This document shows positions 19,745 through 27,510 of a stretch of DNA of 64,000 nt, in pieces. The position numbers and the translations under genes are program-made. The stretch is from Aeromonas veronii (GTDB taxonomy: Bacteria; Pseudomonadota; Gammaproteobacteria; Enterobacterales; Aeromonadaceae). Location of the stretch: positions 2,347,501 through 2,411,500 of the forward strand of contig NZ_CP157875.1 of the NCBI RefSeq assembly GCF_040215105.1, in the 5' to 3' direction. The notes under the pieces were generated by a model. It ran no database searches and had not been told where the DNA came from. It worked only from the letters and a program-made list of their open reading frames with translations. How positions within the stretch are numbered: position 1 is the stretch's first letter; each line of letters begins with the position of its first letter.

Positions 19745-20035
19745 ATGAGCAAGTTTCAGGTGTTTGCCACCCCGGATGCCCCCGCCGCCTTTACCCTGCT
19801 CGACATGGGGGCGGACAACTTCCTTGTGGAGAAGGCCTTCTTGCTCGATCAGGGCTTTGAGGTCATAGGCGAACCCATATTGGCCCAGGATGCCGACACC
19901 GCGGCCCACGAGCATCAGCTCAACCTCGCCGACCCCAGCCGCCCCTATGGCGGGCCGGGCACCATAGGCCTCTTCAAGACCATATTGCTTCACGCTCCCA
20001 GGCTGTTTGGCAAGAAGGGAGCCACCAAGCGCTAG
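19745..20035 (+). CDS. hypothetical protein, paralogue of the next gene
   Basis: A 96-residue protein of unknown function that starts MSKFQVFATPD. It shares the core pattern FLVEKAFLLDQGFEVIGE with the gene at 20142 (FLSEKEQLLEQGFEVVGD), so the two are tandem paralogues. No signal peptide or membrane helix is evident; the C-terminal third (GTIGLFKTILLHAPRLFGKK) is basic and moderately hydrophobic. GCAGGACC lies upstream of ATG 19745, and GATAAT about 40 bp upstream is a probable -10 element that is repeated before the paralogue. The 270 bp before it contain no gene. Confidence 0.6.
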   Translation: MSKFQVFATPDAPAAFTLLDMGADNFLVEKAFLLDQGFEVIGEPILAQDADTAAHEHQLNLADPSRPYGGPGTIGLFKTILLHAPRLFGKKGATKR

Positions 20036-20141
20036 CTGAAACCGGCCTGCACAACAGTGTCTTTTGACGCCGCAGATGGGGGGTGCCCAGCAGGCCATGC
20101 GACCTCGATAATGGCGACATACCCCCAGCGCCAGAGGTCCT

Positions 20142-20441
20142 ATGAGCAAATACCAGTTCTTTCGCCAGGAGCAGGATGCGGCCAGCGTCACCTTCCTGCT
20201 GATGTCCTCCCCTTCCTTCTTGTCCGAGAAGGAGCAGCTGCTCGAACAGGGCTTCGAGGTGGTGGGGGATTATATCGACGCGGCAAATGATGAAGAGGCC
20301 ATCGCCAAGTTCAGAAGCGGCATGATTGAGCCCCTCACCGAGTACACCAAGGCCACGGAGGAAGGGGGGCTCTATTACTTCCTCACCGGGATTGCCGAGT
20401 CCATCGGCAAACGGCTGAAGGGAACGAGTCACCCACGCTGA
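20142..20441 (+). CDS. hypothetical protein, paralogue of the previous gene
   Basis: A 99-residue acidic protein of unknown function, starting MSKYQFFRQEQDAAS. The middle FLSEKEQLLEQGFEVVGDYIDAANDEEAIAKF matches the 19745 gene and looks like a helix plus strand domain repeated as a separate gene. AGAGGTCCT precedes ATG 20142. A GATAATGGCGACAT segment about 34 bp upstream parallels GATAATGGCCCACAT before the paralogue, which suggests each has its own similar promoter. Confidence 0.65.
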   Translation: MSKYQFFRQEQDAASVTFLLMSSPSFLSEKEQLLEQGFEVVGDYIDAANDEEAIAKFRSGMIEPLTEYTKATEEGGLYYFLTGIAESIGKRLKGTSHPR

Positions 20442-20474
20442 GGGTTGCCGCGCGTTACCCTGCGTTAAACCCAT

Positions 20475-20502
20475 AAAAAAACGGGCCAGCGCCCGTTTTT
20501 TT
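20475..20502. terminator. bidirectional intrinsic terminator
   Basis: A short GC stem (ACGGGC / GCCCGT with loop CAGC) is flanked by seven A residues on one side and seven T residues on the other. It can end the paralogous pair on the + strand and the acyl-CoA ligase gene on the minus strand. Confidence 0.85.
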
Positions 20503-20519
20503 ATTGCCAGCATTGCCCA

Positions 20520-22142
20520 TCACACCAGTTGCTGGCGCAGCATGAATTTTTGCACCTTGCCGGTGGAGGTCTTGGGCAACGGGGTGAAGATGATCCGCTT
20601 GGGCGCCTTGAAGTGAGCCATCTGCTCGCGGCAGAACGCAATCAACTCCGCCTGGCTGAGCTCCCTGCCCTCTTTGAGTTTGACGAAGGCACAGGGCACC
20701 TCCCCCCACTTCTCGTCCGGCATGGCGATCACCGCCGCCTCCTCCACGTCCGGGTGGCGATAGAGCACATCCTCCACCTCCAGGCTGGAGATGTTCTCCC
20801 CGCCCGAGATGATGATGTCCTTGGATCTGTCCTTGATCTCCACATAGCCGTCCGGGTGCCAGACCGCGAGATCCCCGCTTCGGAACCACCCCTGTGCCAT
20901 CGCCTCCTCGCTGGCGGCCGCATTCTTGAGATAGCCCCGCATCACCACGTTGCCGCGCAGGAAGATCTCCCCCAGGGCCTTGCCATCCTGGGGCACGGGC
21001 TCGCCACTGACGGGGTTGGCCACGATCATCTCCCCCTGCAGGGGAGCCGTCACCCCCTGACGCGCCTTGAGACGGGACAGCGCCGTGGCATCCATCCCCT
21101 CCCAATGTCGCTGGGGCTCGCACACCACGCAGGGGCCATAGGTCTCGGTCAGCCCGTAAACGTGGGTGACGGCGATGCCCATGGCCTCCATGCCGGCAAT
21201 CACGGTGGCCGGTGGCGCCGCCCCGGCGGTCATCGCCTTGATGGGATGGGTGAGCCCCACCTTGAGGGCCGGATCCGCGTTGTTGAGCATGTTCAGCACG
21301 ATGGGCGCGCCGCAGAAGTGGCTCACCTTGTGCTCGTGCATGGCTTCGAAGATAGGTTTGGCCTGCACGTGGCGCAGGCAGACGCTCACCCCGGCAATGG
21401 CGGCCAGGGTCCAGGGGAAGCACCAGCCGTTGCAGTGGAACATGGGCAGGGTCCACAGGTAGACGGGATGCTTGGGCAGCTCCCAGGAGAGCACGTTGTT
21501 GATGGCGTTGAGGTGGGCGCCACGGTGGTGATAGACCACCCCCTTGGGGTTGCCGGTGGTACCGGAGGTGTAGTTGAGGGAGATGGCCTGCCACTCGTCT
21601 CTTGGCAGCCAACCGGACGCCTGCTCATCACCGCTGGCGAGCAGGGCCTCGTAGTCGAGATCCCCCGTCAGCTCCCCGTCCCGATAGAGGGGATCGTCGA
21701 TGGCGATGACCAGTGGCTTGTGTTCAACCAGGGTCAGTGCCTGGCGGACCAGGGCGCCAAACTCTCTATCCACCAGCACCACCTTGCTCTGGGCATGCTG
21801 GAGGATGAAGGCGATGGACTCGGCATCGAGGCGGGTATTGATGGTATTGAGCACGGCGCCGCTCATGGGCACCCCGAAGTGGGCCTCGAACATGGCGGGC
21901 ACATTGGGGGCGACGATGGACACCGTGTCCCCCTCGCCGATGCCACGCTGGCGCAAGGCCGAGGCGAGACGGCGACAGCGCCGTTCGGTCTCTCCCCAGC
22001 TCTGGCGCAATGCGCCATGGATCAGCGCCGGGTAGTCGGGATAGACCCGCGCCGCCCGCCCGAGGAAGCTTAAAGGGGTGAGCGCCTCGAAGTTGGCGCC
22101 ATTTTTATCAAGACCTGTCTCATAGATGTTCTGGCTCGTCAT
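20520..22142 (-). CDS. AMP-dependent acyl-CoA synthetase
   Basis: Adenylate-forming CoA ligase of 540 residues, probably for a medium- or long-chain acid; substrate not deducible. Motifs: P-loop LNYTSGTTGNPKGVVYHHRG, the central THVYGLTETYGP, WFRSGDLAVWHPDGYVEIKDRSKDIIISGGENISS and the catalytic Lys in LPKTSTGKVQK. The WTLPMFHCNGWCFPW stretch is typical of the medium-chain/AlkK-like subgroup of acyl-CoA synthetases. ATG 22142 has AAGGAAGG 5-6 nt upstream; the open frame upstream of it is not conserved in character. The bidirectional terminator at 20475 follows. Confidence 0.88.
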   Translation of the reverse strand: MTSQNIYETGLDKNGANFEALTPLSFLGRAARVYPDYPALIHGALRQSWGETERRCRRLASALRQRGIGEGDTVSIVAPNVPAMFEAHFGVPMSGAVLNTINTRLDAESIAFILQHAQSKVVLVDREFGALVRQALTLVEHKPLVIAIDDPLYRDGELTGDLDYEALLASGDEQASGWLPRDEWQAISLNYTSGTTGNPKGVVYHHRGAHLNAINNVLSWELPKHPVYLWTLPMFHCNGWCFPWTLAAIAGVSVCLRHVQAKPIFEAMHEHKVSHFCGAPIVLNMLNNADPALKVGLTHPIKAMTAGAAPPATVIAGMEAMGIAVTHVYGLTETYGPCVVCEPQRHWEGMDATALSRLKARQGVTAPLQGEMIVANPVSGEPVPQDGKALGEIFLRGNVVMRGYLKNAAASEEAMAQGWFRSGDLAVWHPDGYVEIKDRSKDIIISGGENISSLEVEDVLYRHPDVEEAAVIAMPDEKWGEVPCAFVKLKEGRELSQAELIAFCREQMAHFKAPKRIIFTPLPKTSTGKVQKFMLRQQLV

Positions 22143-22457
22143 CGGATCCTTCCTTGTCGGGTACAAAGCCGTGCCGGGAACGCGCCCTGGCCTCATGCCG
22201 GTGGCGACGTTGCGGTTCTTGGCAAAGGGTATCAAGGGGGCCGGGTCCCAGATATTAGCAAAACGTAGTAGGTTGCCTTCGGCGAAGGCCCTGCCCCGTT
22301 TTGTCGCCAAACACAGACGCCTTTTTGATGCGGTCATTTTTTGCGCAGTCAGCCCCTGTCGCAGACAGGGGCTCCTTTGCTTGAGCGGGAGAGACAAAAT
22401 GACAAGAATGTCCACAAGCCCAGAGAGCGGGCAATCACAGTAGACAGGAGTAAAGAG
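22143..22457. other. divergent intergenic region with a perfect hairpin
   Basis: 315 bp between the divergent ligase and glycine-zipper genes, without a supported gene. It must hold both promoters. A perfect 10-bp inverted repeat (AGCCCCTGTC at 22351-22360 with its complement at 22364-22373, 3-nt loop) is followed by CCTTTGCTT on the + strand; it could be a leader hairpin or an operator. Confidence 0.5.
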
Positions 22458-22997
22458 ATGAACAAATCCATGTTGGCAGGTGTCGGGATCGGGATTGCCG
22501 CTGCGTTGGCATTGTCGGCGGCAGCCAGCGGATCCCTCTTCTCATCCGAGCCCCAGTTTGCCGAGGTGCTGGCCAGCAAGCCGGTGACCGAAACCATCAA
22601 GACCCCGCGTCAGGAGTGCCGCAACGTCACCGTCACCCACCGCAAGCCGGTGCAGGATGAGCACAAGATCCTGGGGACCGTGGTCGGTGCAGCCCTGGGT
22701 GGCGTCGTCGGCCACCAGTTCGGTGGCGGCAGCGGCAAGAAGGTCGCCACCGCAGCGGGAGCCGTGGCCGGTGGCTACGCAGGCAACCAGGTGCAGGGCA
22801 ACATGCAGGCCGGTGATACCTACACCACCACCGAGCAGCGCTGCAAGACAGTACAAGACAGCAGCACCCGCACCCTGGGTTACGACGTGACCTATCGTCT
22901 CGCCGGCCAGGAAGGGGTGGTGCGGATGGAACAAAAACCCGGCAACACCATTCCGGTCAAGGATGGCAAGCTGGTACTGAGCAACGTGCAGGGTTGA
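22458..22997 (+). CDS. glycine-zipper 2TM-domain surface protein
   Basis: A 179-residue envelope protein. It starts MNKSMLAGVGIGIAAALALSAAASG, a signal sequence or anchor. The centre ILGTVVGAALGGVVGHQFGGGSGKKVATAAGAVAGGYAGNQV is the glycine-zipper (Rickettsia 17-kDa antigen type) hairpin, and the C-terminal part has the paired cysteines and YDVTYRLAGQEGVVRM pattern common to these proteins. No lipobox is seen, so it is probably not a lipoprotein. AGGAGTAAAG precedes ATG 22458. Function unknown; an outer-membrane or periplasmic stress role is typical. Confidence 0.8.
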   Translation: MNKSMLAGVGIGIAAALALSAAASGSLFSSEPQFAEVLASKPVTETIKTPRQECRNVTVTHRKPVQDEHKILGTVVGAALGGVVGHQFGGGSGKKVATAAGAVAGGYAGNQVQGNMQAGDTYTTTEQRCKTVQDSSTRTLGYDVTYRLAGQEGVVRMEQKPGNTIPVKDGKLVLSNVQG

Positions 22998-23024
22998 TAC
23001 TCCGTTAGGAGCGCCCGGCCATGA

Positions 23025-23052
23025 AAAAGGCCCACCGGATGGTGGGCCTTTT
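23025..23052. terminator. strong bidirectional intrinsic terminator
   Basis: A perfect 12-bp stem (AAAAGGCCCACC with its complement, loop GGAT) with flanking A and T runs separates the glycine-zipper gene from the convergent AEC transporter gene. Confidence 0.85.
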
Positions 23053-23080
23053 CCATTTTCGATGCTCTCAGCATTGGGCG

Positions 23081-23639
23081 TCAGCCACCCAGATGCAGCG
23101 CCAGCCAGACCGCCAGCGGGATCACCAGCACCGAGAGCGCGTTGCCGCCGAGCACTATGCTGGCCACCTTCTCGGGCTGACACTGGTACTGCTCGCACAG
23201 CATGTAGTTGAGCACCGCAGGGGGCAGCGCCACCGACAGGGTCAGCAATGGGATCCACGCCGGATCCAGCGGCAACAGCCAGACCACGAACCAGAGCGAC
23301 AGGCCCCCGGCCAGCAGATAGAGCAGGTTGCATTTGAGCGCCAGTCCCAGGTGTTCAAGTTCCCCTTCCAGCAACCGGATGCCGAGGGCAAACAGCATCA
23401 GCGGCACCGACAGCTGCCCCAGCAGGGAGGCGCTGGTCACCACATAGGCCGGCAGCGAGATCTGCAGATTGGCCACCAGCAACCCCGCCAGCGCCGCCCA
23501 CAGCATGGGGCTGCGCAGCCAGAGCCAACGAGAGGCGTTGGCCGAGAGCAGGAAGATCCCCACCGAGAAGTGCAGCAGATTGGAGAGCACGAACAGGATC
23601 ACGATGGCGCCGAGCTGTTGCTCGCCAAACGCGAGCACC
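23081..23639 (-). pseudogene. AEC-family transporter, 3' part, split by the prophage
   Basis: C-terminal 186 codons of an auxin-efflux-carrier family membrane transporter, beginning VLAFGEQQLGAIVILFVLSNLL and continuing through about five to six hydrophobic helices to the stop. The 5' part is at 59946-60276. The prophage inserted after GIPLMV in the protein. Joining the two parts and removing one copy of GCACC gives 885 nt, an intact 294-residue frame, so the gene was whole before insertion. Translation from the GTG at the junction is conceivable but would give a truncated protein. Confidence 0.92.
23635..23639. repeat. target-site duplication, left copy
   Basis: GCACC directly adjoins the TGTA terminus of the prophage at 23640; the same five bases adjoin the other end at 59946-59950. 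A 5-bp duplication is what Mu-type transposition produces. Confidence 0.93.
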
Positions 23640-23668
23640 TGTAGCCCGCCGCGAAAAATGAAAAAACC
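23640..23668. repeat. prophage end, structural-gene side (conventional right end)
   Basis: Begins TGTAGCCCG and contains AATGAAAAA exactly 17 nt from the terminus (23657-23665). The other end, read inward, begins TGTACCCGA with AATGAAAAA at the same distance, followed in both by ACC. These are the terminal inverted repeats and probable outermost transposase sites. Confidence 0.88.
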
Positions 23669-23705
23669 TTGCGCTGAAAACGACTAACAGAGCCCCGTGG
23701 ATGTT

Positions 23706-23743
23706 TTTCAAACTCGGCGGCATAGAAATCACCGAGTTTGAAA
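23706..23743 (-). terminator. hairpin at the end of the late operon
   Basis: A perfect 12-bp inverted repeat (TTTCAAACTCGG with its complement, 14-nt loop) lies just past the last tail gene and 66 bp inside the prophage end. On the minus strand it is followed by AAACATCC, so it lacks a U tract; it may be a rho-assisted terminator or RNA end stabiliser. Confidence 0.5.
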
Positions 23744-23759
23744 GACGTTTAACAGGGGA

Positions 23760-23984
23760 TTAAACCTCGATCTCATAGGTCGGCAGGTTCGGGGCAGGCC
23801 CCACGATGGCCCCGGCCCGGTAGAATGCCTTCTGGCCGATGGCCACCCCTCCCCCTCGCACCACTACCACACCGCCTCCCAACGTCTGCAATGTGGTCTT
23901 GGTCGCCCCCACAGCCGTGACGGTACCGACCAGCAGAGGAGCCTCACCAGGCACCAGCTCTAGAAACTGCTTAAACAGGTTCAT
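23760..23984 (-). CDS. small distal tail-operon protein
   Basis: A 74-residue protein that closes the tail operon: MNLFKQFLELVPGEAPLLVGTVTAVG..., ending NLPTYEIEV. The glycine- and valine-rich middle (TLQTLGGGVVVVRGGGVAIGQKAF) suggests a small beta-rich domain. Its ATG overlaps the stop of the hub-like gene (ATGA), so translation is coupled. Small proteins of this form occur at the end of tail modules of Mu-like siphoviruses; the exact role is unknown. Confidence 0.7.
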   Translation of the reverse strand: MNLFKQFLELVPGEAPLLVGTVTAVGATKTTLQTLGGGVVVVRGGGVAIGQKAFYRAGAIVGPAPNLPTYEIEV

Positions 23985-25927
23985 ACAAAACGCTCCACAC
24001 TGAGTTGCTGGCGCACTGTCATGGCCTTGTTCTGCAGCGCAGCAGAGACCCGCACACCCCGGTTGTAGCCCTTCCAGTTGTCCACCGCGAGCAGTGCTCC
24101 GGGCAGGATAAGTCCGGTGTCGCCGGATAGCGGCAACTCTATGGTCTGGGTACGCCTCGGCATGGTCTTGGCCAGCCCCACCACACCTTGGGCGCGGGCG
24201 GCCAACACGTCGCACACCAGGGGATGGGTGATGGTCGCAGCCTGCCGCTCTCCCGCCGTCCCTTGGCGCAGCACCCGCCCGGTGATGCCCTGATGGCCAC
24301 CACTGACCCAGATACCGTTGGCCGCCTGACCCGGTTGGAAGTCGCTGCCCAGCGTCGTGATGATGGCGCGCGGGATGGCTACCTCGGCTTGGGCAGTATC
24401 GAGTTGCCAGGGTACGGTGGGATAGCGCGGCTTGATGACCAGGTGCTGGTTGCGCTGGTGCGGTAACACGAATCCTCCGGCCGCCTCGGCCAGGTACTTG
24501 ATCGCCTCGATCGGAGTCTGCCCATCCAGACTAAAGAAGCCCCCCGGCACCAACCAATCCGCCGCCTGCCACTCCAGCGTCCAGCCGTATGGCAGCAAGG
24601 AGGCCGCCAACTGCTGCATGGTCGCCGCCGCCCCCTCGCCCACCGCCTGCGGCAGCACATGGGTCGGCGACAGGTAGGCCGTGCGCGAGCGCCCGGTAAG
24701 GGTCGCCGACTGCCGGCCAAAGCTCTCGCTCGACTGCCAGCCATCGCACACGCAGTCCCACTGCTCCCCGTTGATATGGATGCTCACCTCCTCGTCATCG
24801 GTCAGGGCTGCCGCCGCGATGCGCGGGATCTGGGCGCTGAACTGCCAGGCCCAGGAGTCGGTGTCGAGCTCGATATTGACGGCGGTGGCGGGAATATCGA
24901 GCCCATCGCGTACCCGCACCACGCTTGCTGTGTTACTCACCAGATAGACCCTCCGGGTTGGGATGACATAGGCCGCATCCTGGCCGAACCAGACGAACTC
25001 TAGGGAGGCATCCCCCCGGGGCCGGCCGAACGCCAGGCGCAGCTTGCGCTTATCCGGCTTATCCGGGGTGATGGGCGGCTTAGGGGGTGGGCTGGTACCG
25101 AGCGCTGGCCAGATGGCCTCGTCCCAGCCATCCAACCAACTGAGCAGCAGCAGGGCACCGAGATCCCAGTCGCTGCTCAGCTGCAGCGACAGCTTGGTCC
25201 CCTCTCGCCAGCAAGCAGCCCACTCCTTGTCGCCCCGGGGTGGGTGGGTGTAACCAGAGAGGTGCCACTGGCCACAGGCCGCCCCTTCGACCCAGAGCCC
25301 CACCACGCGAGCATGGCCCGGGGGCAGGCTATCCATGCCCTGCCCGTGGACGGTACCGAACCCCTGCCCCTCCTGCCAGTCGGCCGCCGTCAGCTGATAG
25401 CAGCGCGGCGCCTGGTCGATGCCCCAGCCCGATTGAGTGTGATAGGCCGCCCCTTCCTGCCAATCGGCCGCCACCGTCACCACTTGGTCGGCCGCGACCT
25501 CCCACCCTTCTGCTACCACGTCGGTCAACAGGCTGGCCCGCTGCCAGTCATCCTCGACCTGATGGCTCGGCCCTCTGAACACGTTGATATCGTACTCGGC
25601 CTCAAGGCGCGGGATGACCGGGTGCAGGGTGCTGGCCATGTTGGCCACGATCACCAGCCTGGCTGGCATGACCGCCACCGGCGCAGGCGCGGTGGCAGCC
25701 AGCACAGCATCCTGCCCCAGTATCACCTCGGCCTGCAGGCTGGGGGGTGGGGTGCTGGCCAGGGTCGCCGGGTGGATAAAGGCCACCTCGGCCGTCAGCA
25801 TCGGGCTGGCCACGATGCCTCGCAGCACCCCTAGCAGCCGCACCACCTGAGCCTGGTTCAGCTCAAGGGCGGCATCGTTCTTGCGCGCCTTGCGCAGCTC
25901 CAGATTGGCGTTGGTGGGTCTGGCCAT
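23981..25927 (-). CDS. putative distal tail / hub structural protein
   Basis: A 648-residue late protein. The N-terminal third is Ala/Val/Pro-rich; residues about 130-260 carry a repeated tryptophan motif (AADWQEG twice, LWVEG, CWREG); a Pro/Lys linker (PPPKPPITPDKPDKRK) follows; the C-terminal half (LAFGRPRGD... to the end) resembles a baseplate-hub fold with ATLTGRSRTAYLSP and SGGHQGITGRVLRQG. It sits at the distal end of the tail operon after the 1205-residue protein and LamG-like protein, so a tail-tip role is likely. Identification is by context and general similarity only. Confidence 0.6.
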   Translation of the reverse strand: MARPTNANLELRKARKNDAALELNQAQVVRLLGVLRGIVASPMLTAEVAFIHPATLASTPPPSLQAEVILGQDAVLAATAPAPVAVMPARLVIVANMASTLHPVIPRLEAEYDINVFRGPSHQVEDDWQRASLLTDVVAEGWEVAADQVVTVAADWQEGAAYHTQSGWGIDQAPRCYQLTAADWQEGQGFGTVHGQGMDSLPPGHARVVGLWVEGAACGQWHLSGYTHPPRGDKEWAACWREGTKLSLQLSSDWDLGALLLLSWLDGWDEAIWPALGTSPPPKPPITPDKPDKRKLRLAFGRPRGDASLEFVWFGQDAAYVIPTRRVYLVSNTASVVRVRDGLDIPATAVNIELDTDSWAWQFSAQIPRIAAAALTDDEEVSIHINGEQWDCVCDGWQSSESFGRQSATLTGRSRTAYLSPTHVLPQAVGEGAAATMQQLAASLLPYGWTLEWQAADWLVPGGFFSLDGQTPIEAIKYLAEAAGGFVLPHQRNQHLVIKPRYPTVPWQLDTAQAEVAIPRAIITTLGSDFQPGQAANGIWVSGGHQGITGRVLRQGTAGERQAATITHPLVCDVLAARAQGVVGLAKTMPRRTQTIELPLSGDTGLILPGALLAVDNWKGYNRGVRVSAALQNKAMTVRQQLSVERFV

Positions 25928-25951
25928 GGGAGGCTCCCGTCAATGGGTGGA

Positions 25952-26356
25952 TCAGGGTTCAGTCACGGTGGGGCTGTTGATGCGGATATAGGCGCCCTGG
26001 TACACCTCCAGCACCGGGATCTCCAGATCCGCGCCGCTGTCCGGCAGTCCCACATCCAGATCCGCTACAAAGGCGCCGTCCCGGTTAGATAAGCGCCCCC
26101 AGGTGATGGTCCCGTTCCCGGTCACCATGGCCTCGGCGATGGCCTTCAAGGTCAGCACCCCGCCGGTCACCGACTGGGCGCAGGGGTTGGCAAGCGGCAG
26201 GGTGATCAGCAGCGGCTGACCGCTGATATTGTCCCCGCTGCCCGGGCGGGTACCCCCATACAGCTTGAGGGTGGCGGCGCCGGCCGAGCCGGCGTCAATG
26301 GCATCGGCCAGCAACTGGGCGCGGGCCGTGCGCAGGGCGTTGGCAAAGGTCAGCAT
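25952..26356 (-). CDS. tail-operon hypothetical protein
   Basis: A 134-residue protein starting MLTFANALRTARAQLLADAIDAG. It has the pattern ATLKLYGGTRPG...GQPLLITLPLANPCA and ends in a beta-rich segment. Proteins of this form are common in tail modules of Mu-like and related phages; function unknown. It follows the LamG-like gene with only 2 bp between and precedes the hub-like gene. Confidence 0.65.
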   Translation of the reverse strand: MLTFANALRTARAQLLADAIDAGSAGAATLKLYGGTRPGSGDNISGQPLLITLPLANPCAQSVTGGVLTLKAIAEAMVTGNGTITWGRLSNRDGAFVADLDVGLPDSGADLEIPVLEVYQGAYIRINSPTVTEP

Positions 26357-26358
26357 GG

Positions 26359-27507
26359 TTAACCTCCGGTCAGGCCTACCCCCTCACCGGGGGCATAGGC
26401 GGTGGGCAGCTGGTAGTCGGCCGCTACCGCGTTGTAATCGGCTGGGCTGAATGCCGGTTCATCCTGAGCAACCAGCATGTAACGACGGTTCAGCCAGAGC
26501 AGATCGAACCGGTACTTGCCGTCAGAGGCTCGGCTGTAAGTTTCCCCTTCCAAATTGCCCGCCTGGTCGAAGCAGAGCACCCGGCGGCGCACCCCGATCC
26601 CGCTGATGGTCACAGTGCTCTCGATATAGCCCTGCAGGGCGTTTTGCACCCCATCCCGGATCCACTGCATGGAGTAACCGGCACACAGCATGGTGGCTTT
26701 CACCTTGTTGCTGAACACTGGCCCTGAGTAGACTGCACCAGGACTGCCTCGCCAAGCCACATCCTGCGGCTGGAACGCGCTGCGGGATTCCTGGTTGGCG
26801 GGGATCGGTTTGATGGGTTGGAGCTTGAACTCATAGGGATTGGCAAACATATCTGCCCGGGCTTTGCGCTCTGCGGCCGACAGCTCACGGTTATAGAACG
26901 CCACATGGGCCAAAAAGGCAGAGGTATTAGCACTGCCGCCTCGGGAAAACAGATGGATAGGCAGGGTGCCCTGATTACCCTGGGTGCCGTTGCCAGTGGC
27001 ACTGCTTCCCTCCAGTAGCACCTGACCATTCCAGTAAATCTTGGTTATCCCCAAAACGCTGGTAAAGACCAAATGCCCGAGAAAGGCAGGGCCTGCGCGG
27101 CCATTGGCTGCTTGAGTTGATGCTCCCAACGCGAATTGATAGGAGGGCACTGGCATACCTAGTCCAGAACCCACACTTTGCAACGACCAGTTCTGGTTAT
27201 CACCGCCCCGCTCTGCAATCACCAGATTGGCATTTTCGCTATGGCTGATGATGCACTCCATGGTGAAGGTGCGCCCCTTGTACTCGGCCCGGTCAGGGAT
27301 GGCAACCAAGGGTGAACTGATACCCTGTGTCATCAAAATATCCATACCAGCCACGGTGTTCAGAGCCTGGCGAAAGGTGCCGCTCTGGCTGCCGTGATTG
27401 GCATAAGGGGAAATGTCGGTTCCCAAACTGGCGGGCGTATCCAGGGGGTAATACCCCACAGGATTGCTGGCCAAGATCAGATCCCGCAGCGCTTGATCAC
27501 TTGCCAT
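26359..27507 (-). CDS. LamG/concanavalin-like tail protein
   Basis: A 382-residue protein. Residues about 1-225 have the LamG-type jelly-roll pattern (VGYYPLD at the N-terminus, FTMECIISHSENANLVIAERGG, LGHLVFTSVLGITKIYWNGQVLLEG, and SAFLAHVAFYNRELSAAERKAR near its end). This domain binds carbohydrates in many phage adhesins, so a receptor-binding or tail-tip role is a reasonable inference. The C-terminal part (PIKPIPANQESRSAFQPQDVAWRGS onward) is a separate, unidentified domain. It begins 4 bp after the upstream gene. Confidence 0.65.
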   Translation of the reverse strand: MASDQALRDLILASNPVGYYPLDTPASLGTDISPYANHGSQSGTFRQALNTVAGMDILMTQGISSPLVAIPDRAEYKGRTFTMECIISHSENANLVIAERGGDNQNWSLQSVGSGLGMPVPSYQFALGASTQAANGRAGPAFLGHLVFTSVLGITKIYWNGQVLLEGSSATGNGTQGNQGTLPIHLFSRGGSANTSAFLAHVAFYNRELSAAERKARADMFANPYEFKLQPIKPIPANQESRSAFQPQDVAWRGSPGAVYSGPVFSNKVKATMLCAGYSMQWIRDGVQNALQGYIESTVTISGIGVRRRVLCFDQAGNLEGETYSRASDGKYRFDLLWLNRRYMLVAQDEPAFSPADYNAVAADYQLPTAYAPGEGVGLTGG

Positions 27508-27510
27508 GGC

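Noticed and set aside
20529..22073. 514-codon + strand frame opposite the acyl-CoA ligase
   Set aside because: Antisense shadow of a gene with clear AMP-binding motifs.
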